A stretch of DNA of 19,952 nucleotides from DASVHF01 sp036382695 (GTDB taxonomy: Bacteria > Patescibacteriota > Microgenomatia > Woykebacterales > RBG-16-39-9b). The notes beneath the pieces were generated by a model. That model ran no database searches, was not told where the DNA came from, and worked only from the letters and a program-made list of their open reading frames with translations. The translations under genes and the position numbers were made by a program. Position 1 is the first letter of the stretch; every line of letters starts with the position of its first letter. Positions 14,578-19,952 of this stretch are shown here, one piece after another. Location: the NCBI GenBank assembly GCA_036382695.1, contig DASVHF010000016.1:1-19952 (forward strand), given 5' to 3'.

Positions 14578-15477
14578 TTACCATTCACCTATGTAGCGGA
14601 TTTCTTCTTCCAGGTCGACATTGAATCTTTTTTTTACCTCTGATTTCGCCAGATCGATCAATGCTTTTACATCAGCCGCGGTGGCAGTTCCTTCATTGAT
14701 TATAAAATTAGCGTGTTTTTCGCTTATCTTTGCTCCGCCAATTCTTTTGCCTTTTAGACCGCATTCTTCTATTAATCTACCTGCATAATCTCCTGGCGGA
14801 TTTTTGAAGGTCGAACCTACTGTTGGCCCAGATGGTTGGTGCATCTTGCGTACTAAAATATCTTTTGCTGCTTCTTCGATTTCTTCTTTTCTAGCTTGTT
14901 TAAGTTGTAGTTTTGCTTTCAAGATTACCTCGCCGCTTTTTTGAAACCTAGAGATTCGATATCCAAACTCACATTCTTCTTTAGAAACTTTTTTCACTTC
15001 TCCAACTTTATCTATCACCTCAACCCAGACCACCAGATCGCCAAAAAAGTTTTTCTTACCAGTATCTCCTGCATTCATATAAACGGCCCCACCAACTGTT
15101 CCAGGAACTTTCAGCAATCTTTCTGTACCAATCAAACCTCGGTTTTTTGCTTCTCGAATCAAGTCAGCATTATTTACCCCAGATTCAGCTTCGATAAATC
15201 CATGAGGTAAAAACTTCATATTCTGAGCCGCGTTTCCGATCACCAATCCTCTCACCCCCCCATCAGCTATTAAAACGTTCGCACCGTTACCTAAAATTAG
15301 ATAGGGGACACCTTGCCTGATAGATACTTTCACTGCCTCTTCAATCTCATTTGCATCTCTGGCTTGATAATACATTTCAGCAGGACCACCAACCTTTATA
15401 TAAGTATAATCCTTCATTGGCTCGTTAATTTTTAACCGATTAAATCCAAGTCCGTTTACGAGTTCTTCTTGCTTCAT
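14578..15477 (-). CDS. murB: UDP-N-acetylenolpyruvoylglucosamine reductase MurB
   Basis: FAD enzyme reducing the MurA product to UDP-MurNAc with NADPH. It is 299 aa, the short (type II, Gram-positive-like) form. FAD-binding motifs are TYIKVGGPAEM (25-35) and LILGNGANVLIADGG (60-74), with VPGTVGGAVYMNAGDTG at 124-140. Substrate and catalytic residues are YRISRF (173-178), Ser222 in TVGSTFKNP (219-227), and the acidic C-terminal cluster LEEEIRYIGEW with the expected Glu near 291. An AAGG sits immediately against the ATG, too close to be an ordinary Shine-Dalgarno. Its start lies 3 bp from the 80-bp element that fills the gap to murC. Confidence 0.96.
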   Translation of the reverse strand: MKQEELVNGLGFNRLKINEPMKDYTYIKVGGPAEMYYQARDANEIEEAVKVSIRQGVPYLILGNGANVLIADGGVRGLVIGNAAQNMKFLPHGFIEAESGVNNADLIREAKNRGLIGTERLLKVPGTVGGAVYMNAGDTGKKNFFGDLVVWVEVIDKVGEVKKVSKEECEFGYRISRFQKSGEVILKAKLQLKQARKEEIEEAAKDILVRKMHQPSGPTVGSTFKNPPGDYAGRLIEECGLKGKRIGGAKISEKHANFIINEGTATAADVKALIDLAKSEVKKRFNVDLEEEIRYIGEW

Positions 15478-15480
15478 CCT

Positions 15481-15566
15481 TAGTCCACTTTAGTGGTCGC
15501 AACATCCGAGAATACCTAAATTGTCAAGCGATTAGCGCAGACCATTTAGTTATGGAGGATGTTATA
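15481..15566 (+). repeat. ~80-bp interspersed element, copy 3 (fills the murB-murC gap)
   Basis: About 86 bp, in the opposite orientation to copies 1 and 2. It begins TAGTCCACTTTAGTGGTCGC, like TAGTCCACGAAGTGGTCGCA of copy 4; the CCAC/GTGG stem is kept while the loop differs. The middle GAGAATACCTAAAT is shared with reverse copies 1 and 2, and ATTAGCG...ATTTAGTTA with copy 2. It covers the whole gap, from 3 bp before the murB ATG to just inside murC, whose TAA stop (plus 15562-15564) lies within its last bases. Confidence 0.7.
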
Positions 15567-16842
15567 CCTTGTTCCTTAACTTACCAAGTAACAAACCTGG
15601 CAATTTATAAATATCGCCTGCGCCCATCGAAATTACTACGTCGCCAACTGAGGATTCTTTTGCCACATGAGTGGCTGCATCCTGCAAATCGGGGATGTAT
15701 TTAATTTTTTTATTTTTTACTGCGTGTGCAATATCACCACTATTAATTTGATCGGTATTCTTTTCTCTAGCTGCGAAGATATCAACTAAAACTACCTCGT
15801 CCGCTGGAATATTTTCAAAAGTAGAAGCAAATTCGGAAAATAACACTTTTGTCCGTGTATATAAATGAAGCTGATAGACAAGCCAAATTTTTTTGTCAGC
15901 GAACCTTTCCCTAGCCGCCTTCATAGTCTCGCTAATCGCGGTTGGATGATGGGCATAATCATCAAAAACTAAAACGCCTTTTTCTTCTCCCTTAAATTCA
16001 AAACGGCGTGCTACCCCCTTGAAATTTTCTAGGCTTGAGTTGATTTTATTTTTCTTTACACCAAGCTCTTGCGCAAGGCGAGCAGCAATCGCCGCGTTAA
16101 GACGGTTGAACTCGCCAATCATTCTCAGATTTAAGTTTACGGGTTTGGTTACTTTCTTCGTCTTACCACGAGGATTTTGTAGCTCTATATCCGGGCCGAC
16201 CACCAAGACCGAGCCTTTTTTTAGCTTACCAACGAATTTTTCAAAGGCCCTCTTTACTACTCCAAAGTCTTTGAAATACTCTGGATGGTCAAACTCGATA
16301 TTCGTAATTGCAGCAATATCGGGAGTATAACTTAAAAATCTCTCTTTATATTCGTCAACTTCGATCACGAAATACTTTGACCTACCCACCCGATAGTTCC
16401 TCCCCCAATCATTTACTAGAGCACCGACCAAACAAGAAGGATCAAGCCCTGCCTTTTCCAAAATAAATGCGGTCATCGCAGTTGCCGTACCCTTCCCATG
16501 AGTACCTGTAATAGCGATCAAGAATTTATCTTTGGAAAGAAAGTTCGCTACGAACTTTTCCCAAGGCAAGGTTTCTATACCCATCCTTTCGGCCGCTCTC
16601 AATTCTTCATTCTCAGGATCCAAATCGATTATCGCTGGGGAATAAACTAACGCATCAACACCGTCTAAATGACCCTTGCTATGTCCAGTTCTAACCATCT
16701 TTAACAAGTTTTTCTCTAGGTAAGGCGAGTACTTTTCTTTATCACAACCCGTAACTTGGTACCCTAAATGATAGGATAGAGCAAAGGCGGCTGAGCAACC
16801 TGAGCCACCAACACCCATAAAATGAATTCTTTTATTTTTCAT
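15562..16842 (-). CDS. murC: UDP-N-acetylmuramate--L-alanine ligase MurC
   Basis: ATP-dependent ligase adding L-Ala to UDP-MurNAc. From ATG 16840-16842 it is 426 aa: N-terminal Rossmann domain with HFMGVGGSGCSAAF (7-20), P-loop GTHGKGTA (113-120, Lys117), EVDEYKERFL, then TNIEFDHPEY, and the C-terminal DDYAHHPTAI and LVYQLHLYTRT (usually FQPHRYTRT). As in murD the P-loop has Gly after Lys (GKGT) rather than the GKTT of typical MurC. Mpl (murein peptide ligase) is a related alternative, but the complete pathway around it favours MurC. The frame is open to a TTG 24 nt upstream; the ATG is better because the protein then starts at beta strand 1. It overlaps pgeF by 11 nt. Confidence 0.93.
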   Translation of the reverse strand: MKNKRIHFMGVGGSGCSAAFALSYHLGYQVTGCDKEKYSPYLEKNLLKMVRTGHSKGHLDGVDALVYSPAIIDLDPENEELRAAERMGIETLPWEKFVANFLSKDKFLIAITGTHGKGTATAMTAFILEKAGLDPSCLVGALVNDWGRNYRVGRSKYFVIEVDEYKERFLSYTPDIAAITNIEFDHPEYFKDFGVVKRAFEKFVGKLKKGSVLVVGPDIELQNPRGKTKKVTKPVNLNLRMIGEFNRLNAAIAARLAQELGVKKNKINSSLENFKGVARRFEFKGEEKGVLVFDDYAHHPTAISETMKAARERFADKKIWLVYQLHLYTRTKVLFSEFASTFENIPADEVVLVDIFAAREKNTDQINSGDIAHAVKNKKIKYIPDLQDAATHVAKESSVGDVVISMGAGDIYKLPGLLLGKLRNKV

Positions 16843-17611
16843 CTTTTGAACCCTGCCTACCGGCAAGCAGACCTATCACCGCAGCTATTTCACCGCTCAA
16901 TTTTTCTTTTTCACGCCTGTAAGAATAAAGGTCAGGGTTTTCGTAAGTACACATCTTCAAACTAACATCAATATTAGCCTTCGGAACTCCAGCACCTACC
17001 AACTGATCAACAACCGCTTGTTTTAAATCAATATGAGTTTTTCCAGATAAACTACGCAATACCATTTTTCCGAAACCAGCAGTAGTAAATTTATCCACTA
17101 CTTCGTTGCGAACCTCATAATGGCAAAATTCAATTCCCGGACCAATTCCAACTAAAATATCATTCGGTTTAGATCCAAGTTTCTGAAAGGCCCAAACTAG
17201 ATTCTCCGCGATTTTCTCACTAGTACCCTGCCAACCTGCATGAGCAATTCCAACAATTTCTTTTTTTGAATCGTAGGCGAGAATGGGCAGACAATCCGCT
17301 ACAAAAACCATCAAAAATAAACCCTTCTCGCCTGTTATCAACCCATCAGCTCCCGTAACATTCTTCCCCGAATCATTTTTGCCCACAAGGGCTACCTGAT
17401 TACTGTGGATTTGCTGCGCCGTGACAACATTTGGGTTTTTTGACCCCAATGTTTTTAAAAAATTTCTCCGATTCTTTTCGACCTCAGCTACCTGACCTTT
17501 AGAAAACGGCTTCATGTTTCCAAAATCTCTGGTTGAGAAAGCGCAAACCAAATTCTTAAAGGGCGCCAGCCTCGTTAGTGTGTAAACACCTTTTTTATTT
17601 TTCCGTAGCAT
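16832..17611 (-). CDS. pgeF: Peptidoglycan editing factor PgeF (YfiH/laccase-domain family)
   Basis: 259-aa member of the YfiH/DUF152 'multicopper polyphenol oxidase' family. In E. coli the homologue prevents L-Ser from replacing L-Ala in UDP-MurNAc precursors made by MurC; homologues also show purine nucleoside activity. The zinc-site residues are present: His69 in AQQIHSNQ, Cys107 in VADCLP, and His124 in AHAGWQGT. GIGPGIEFCHYEV (about 156-168) and YSYRREK near the C-terminus are also typical. It overlaps glmU by 17 nt and murC by 11 nt, so it is co-translated with the ligase whose product it is thought to edit, supporting the wall role. Confidence 0.93.
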   Translation of the reverse strand: MLRKNKKGVYTLTRLAPFKNLVCAFSTRDFGNMKPFSKGQVAEVEKNRRNFLKTLGSKNPNVVTAQQIHSNQVALVGKNDSGKNVTGADGLITGEKGLFLMVFVADCLPILAYDSKKEIVGIAHAGWQGTSEKIAENLVWAFQKLGSKPNDILVGIGPGIEFCHYEVRNEVVDKFTTAGFGKMVLRSLSGKTHIDLKQAVVDQLVGAGVPKANIDVSLKMCTYENPDLYSYRREKEKLSGEIAAVIGLLAGRQGSKDEK

Positions 17612-18359
17612 CCTTTTGTTTTTCCCTCATCAACCTATCTGCGCGCGCGAGTTCTTGTGGTGTGTTCACGCCACGCCATTCGCTGCTGTCTTCCAGTATA
17701 AAGGCTCCAACTTTCTTGCCTTGCGCGACTGCCGCTCTTATAAGATCAACTATATAATATTCGCCCACTCTACTTCTGCAAATCAACGGCAGATTTTTTT
17801 CTAACCAAGAGCGGTTAAAAACATAAACGCCATCGTTAATTTCTTTAATTTTTTTCTGCGTGCTCGTAGCATCTTTTTCTTCTACGATATCCACCACTTT
17901 GCCATTCTTCCTAATTACCCTACCTAACCCAGTTGGATTCTCAAGTTTCAAGGTAACAAATGTAACGGTATCCCCCCTACCAACATGTTTATTTATAATT
18001 TTCTGCAGCGTTTCTAGTTTATAAAAAGCTGAATCGTCACCATTGATAACTAATATTTCTTTTTTACGCTCTGACACCTGCGTAAAACCAATCCTTGCAG
18101 CGTGACCAGTTCCCAGCCGCTTATCCTGAACGGCAAACTTAAAACCAGACCCGACTGCCTGCTTTACATCTTCTGCTTTATGACCGACCACGATAACTAT
18201 TTCGTCCAAACCAACTTTCTTTAGAACATCAAGCGTGTAGCTAATTAACGGCCGCCCAGCAATTTCGTACAAAACCTTCGGCATCGGCGAGGGGCGGCCT
18301 GCGGCAAGCCGAGTACCCTTGCCTGCTGCAAGAACAACTGCGGCAAATTTTTTCATCAT
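17595..18359 (-). CDS. glmU: GlmU-type N-acetylglucosamine-1-phosphate uridylyltransferase, single domain
   Basis: Nucleotidyltransferase expected to make UDP-GlcNAc, the substrate of MurA and MurG. It is 254 aa and corresponds to the N-terminal pyrophosphorylase half of GlmU. Motifs are VVLAAGKGTRLAAG (8-21) with PKVL (27-30), QDKRLGTGHAA (78-88), INGDD (105-109, metal Asp region), TGLGRVIRKNGKVVDIVEEKDA (143-164), EINDGVYVF (173-181), GEYYIVDLI (199-207) and GVNTPQELARA (230-240). The left-handed beta-helix acetyltransferase half (about 200 residues) is missing, so GlcN-1-P acetylation must be done elsewhere, or GlcNAc-1-P comes from another route. Another sugar-1-phosphate specificity is possible. 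Tandem ATGs occur at the start, overlapping the murE stop (ATGATGA). Confidence 0.82.
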   Translation of the reverse strand: MMKKFAAVVLAAGKGTRLAAGRPSPMPKVLYEIAGRPLISYTLDVLKKVGLDEIVIVVGHKAEDVKQAVGSGFKFAVQDKRLGTGHAARIGFTQVSERKKEILVINGDDSAFYKLETLQKIINKHVGRGDTVTFVTLKLENPTGLGRVIRKNGKVVDIVEEKDATSTQKKIKEINDGVYVFNRSWLEKNLPLICRSRVGEYYIVDLIRAAVAQGKKVGAFILEDSSEWRGVNTPQELARADRLMREKQKDATEK

Positions 18360-19660
18360 TTTTTCAACCTCAATTTCAAAGCATTCCTAGCTATCACTTC
18401 ATCACTCCATGGATACTCTATCCCCCCAATATTCATACTTTTTTCATGTCCTTTGCCAAAAATCGCCACAATGTCACCAGCAGCCGCTAACGTCCCAATT
18501 GCAGTATTTATTGCGGCTGCTCTATCAGCAATTTTCCAAAAGGTTCGATCGACTATACCTCCAGTGTCGGTCGCTCCCTGCGCTATTTGATTCATAATTT
18601 TATTAACATTTTCGCCTCTAGGATCTTCAGCAGTAAAAACAGCTAGGTCGGCATATTCTGTGGCTACCTTCCCCATCATAAATCGTTTACCCACGTCTCG
18701 CTCCCCAGCGGAGCCAAAAACAGCAATGATTTTTCCTTTTTTAAATTGTTTTAGGGTTTTTAACGCCCATGCCAAAGCTTGTGGGGTATGGGCAAAGTCG
18801 ACAATAACATCAAAATTTTGGCCTTCATCAATATACTGCATTCGGCCTGGAACACCTTTGAAATTGCTAACCGCGTCGGTGATTTTCTTTATATCGACGC
18901 CAAGGCACTTCGTAATAGCAAATGCTGCTAATATGTTGTAGACGTTAAATTCCCCTGGGATGTTCGCTTTTATCCCCGCTGTCTGAGTTTTTCTTTTGTG
19001 TTTATAAGAAATTTCAAATTCCACATCTTTACTAGTAGTTTTGATGTTTCTTGCTGCGAAATCTGCTTTGTTTTTTATTCCAAAACTTAATAGCTGCCCA
19101 CCGCCTTTGTCTTTTAACTCTTCATAATAGGCTTCGTCAGCATTTAAAATCCGGTAGGAAACGTCTTTGATTAGCTTTGCTTTTGAGGCTACGTAGTTTT
19201 CATAAGTTTTATGATAGTCTAGATGCTCATGGCTAATATTTGTAATTATTCCGGCAAAAAATTTAACGAAAGCTGTCCTTTCTTGAGCCAGACCGTGAGA
19301 CGTAACTTCTAAAACTGCAAATTCGCTCCCGGAATTGGCGATTTTTCGCAGTAAATATTGAACCTTTAGTGGATCCGGCGTAGTAACATGCAAACCTGTA
19401 TCGATTGCTTTATCGCCGATTTTTGCCTCAACTGTAGAAATCATCGAGGCGCTTCTACCTGATTCGCTCAAGATGTGGTGAATCAGATGCACCGTTGTTG
19501 TTTTACCGTCAGTACCCGTAACACCAATAATCTTAACAGAGCGGGAAGGAAAGAAAAAAATTAAAGCCCCGAAAAGAGCTTGAAAAAAATGGTAAGCGAT
19601 TTTGATGGGCTCTGGTACAAGACTCTTTACCCTCGCAACCATAGACACAAATTCTATCAC
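18356..19660 (-). CDS. murE: MurE-type UDP-MurNAc-tripeptide synthetase without N-terminal domain
   Basis: Mur ligase adding the third amino acid to UDP-MurNAc-L-Ala-D-Glu. It is 434 aa. P-loop GTDGKTTT is at 49-56 (Lys53), so the usual N-terminal UDP-MurNAc-binding domain (about 90-100 residues) is replaced by a short stretch with a hydrophobic helix (21-37, IAYHFFQALFGALIFFF), perhaps a membrane contact. Other motifs are STVEAKIG (75-82), TTPDP (93-97), SHEHLDYH (143-150), Lys160 (carbamylated Lys), GRMQYID (272-278), FGSAGERDVGKR (315-326) and FGKGHE (401-406). The selectivity motif is EDPR (345-348), close to the DNPR of meso-diaminopimelate enzymes. The start is GTG 19658-19660 with AGGTAGG upstream; ATG at 19640-19642 is an alternative. 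Confidence 0.92.
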   Translation of the reverse strand: MIEFVSMVARVKSLVPEPIKIAYHFFQALFGALIFFFPSRSVKIIGVTGTDGKTTTVHLIHHILSESGRSASMISTVEAKIGDKAIDTGLHVTTPDPLKVQYLLRKIANSGSEFAVLEVTSHGLAQERTAFVKFFAGIITNISHEHLDYHKTYENYVASKAKLIKDVSYRILNADEAYYEELKDKGGGQLLSFGIKNKADFAARNIKTTSKDVEFEISYKHKRKTQTAGIKANIPGEFNVYNILAAFAITKCLGVDIKKITDAVSNFKGVPGRMQYIDEGQNFDVIVDFAHTPQALAWALKTLKQFKKGKIIAVFGSAGERDVGKRFMMGKVATEYADLAVFTAEDPRGENVNKIMNQIAQGATDTGGIVDRTFWKIADRAAAINTAIGTLAAAGDIVAIFGKGHEKSMNIGGIEYPWSDEVIARNALKLRLKK

Positions 19661-19724
19661 AAAGGAACCTACCTAGCAAACAAATTAATTTAGATTTAAG
19701 ATGTCAGATGTAAGATATCAGTTT

Positions 19725-19802
19725 TAGTCCACGAAGTGGTCGCAGATCGCGAGAGTACTGAAGAATTGAGTAAGGCGAAATTCTGAAGTACGGAGCGGTC
19801 TA
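19725..19802 (+). repeat. ~80-bp interspersed element, copy 4 (upstream of murE)
   Basis: 78 bp, in the same orientation as copy 3. It begins TAGTCCACGAAGTGGTCGCA (first 20 bp nearly the same as reverse copy 1) and ends GGTCTA. It contains GAGAGTAC and AATTGAGTAA, shared with reverse copy 2. The inner palindrome is present in altered form: TACT...GAATT pairs with AATTC...AGTA around GAGTAAGGCGA. It lies between the stop of the truncated upstream gene (19810) and the murE start (19660). The rest of that gap (19661-19724) holds only AT-rich DNA with AGATGT-like short repeats; no convincing promoter is seen. Confidence 0.7.
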
Positions 19803-19809
19803 TCCTGAG

Positions 19810-19952
19810 CTATTGCGAGGGAAGGAATTTGAATGTTGAGAGCATTTGGACATAGATTTCAAAATATTGCGTTCTCAAAGGCTCTTCAATACCCCTGGTA
19901 TCATATGAAGCTCTAACACTTTTTGAGTTATTTGGAGAAAAAATCCAAAAAT
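19810..19952 (-). CDS. 3' end of an unrecognised gene (C-terminal 46 residues, partial)
   Basis: One minus-strand frame is open from the right window edge to a TAG at 19810-19812. It reads as a plausible protein C-terminus: WIFSPNNSKSVRASYDTRGI, then EEPLRTQYFEIYVQMLSTFK, then FLPSQ. The ending QMLSTFKF resembles the (D/N)Q(I/M)LSTFKF ending that I remember from many hypothetical, often lipoprotein-like proteins of CPR bacteria; this is memory and not checked. The stop is 7 bp from the 80-bp element at 19725-19802. The start and most of the gene lie outside the window. A second open frame at the edge (ending 19875) is shorter and looks less protein-like. Confidence 0.5.
   Translation of the reverse strand, partial: FWIFSPNNSKSVRASYDTRGIEEPLRTQYFEIYVQMLSTFKFLPSQ

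Noticed and set aside
16840..16866. Longer MurC from a TTG start (8 extra residues)
   Set aside because: The extension overlaps pgeF further and precedes the conserved first strand; the ATG at 16842 is the usual MurC start position.
837..19660. UGA recoding (genetic code 25) as in some CPR lineages
   Set aside because: murE, alr and murD end at TGA at the expected family length, and no conserved domain continues past a TGA.
1..19952. tRNA, rRNA or riboswitch genes
   Set aside because: No cloverleaf, rRNA signature or known riboswitch core was seen in any gap.

Overview
This window is a compact cell-wall and cell-division (dcw-type) gene cluster. All 17 complete genes lie on the minus strand, so transcription runs from high to low coordinates. 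The organism is most likely a bacterium of the Candidate Phyla Radiation (Patescibacteria), although I cannot name the phylum. That placement is inferred from several things: small enzymes that have lost domains (MurE and MurF without their UDP-binding N-terminal domain, FtsQ without POTRA, a one-domain GlmU), a shortened MurG glycine loop starting GGHLTPALA, many 1-17 nt gene overlaps, weak or absent Shine-Dalgarno sequences, and a C-terminal LSTFKF motif that I remember from CPR proteins. TGA is used as a normal stop (murE, alr and murD all end in TGA), so this is not a UGA-recoding lineage.

Layout in transcription order. At the right edge is the 3' end of an unrecognised gene (stop at 19810). 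Next come murE, a GlmU-type uridylyltransferase, pgeF and murC, all overlapping; then murB, murA, alr-ddl (overlapping), murF, mraY and murD-NUDIX (overlapping). The division part follows: ftsW, murG-ftsQ (overlapping), ftsA and ftsZ. After ftsZ, at the left edge, is a truncated two-helix membrane protein with a Ser/Thr/Gln-rich stalk.

Together these genes make UDP-GlcNAc, convert it to UDP-MurNAc (MurA, MurB), build the stem peptide (MurC, MurD, MurE, MurF, with D-Ala-D-Ala from Alr and Ddl and editing by PgeF), transfer it to lipid (MraY, MurG), polymerise it (the SEDS protein FtsW) and guide septation (FtsQ, FtsA, FtsZ). No class B penicillin-binding protein (ftsI), ftsL, mraZ or rsmH is present.

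The least ordinary part is the non-coding DNA. A family of roughly 80-bp elements, with ends close to TAG...CTA, occupies at least four gaps: murG/ftsW, ftsW/NUDIX, murB/murC and upstream of murE. A possible fifth remnant lies before ftsZ. A second unit of 49 bp, which can fold into two hairpins, is intact in the murG/ftsW gap and interrupted in the ftsW/NUDIX gap by exactly one 80-bp element, placed in the hairpin loop. This is an empty-site/filled-site pair within one window. One 80-bp copy contains the start codon of murG, another contains the stop codon of murC, and the 49-bp unit carries a TATAAT box in front of murG. The notable protein-level points are MurA with Asp instead of Cys at position 115 (the fosfomycin target), FolC-like GKGT P-loops in MurC and MurD, the domain losses listed above, and a Nudix hydrolase translationally coupled to murD. 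All similarity statements come from reading by eye; no searches were run.
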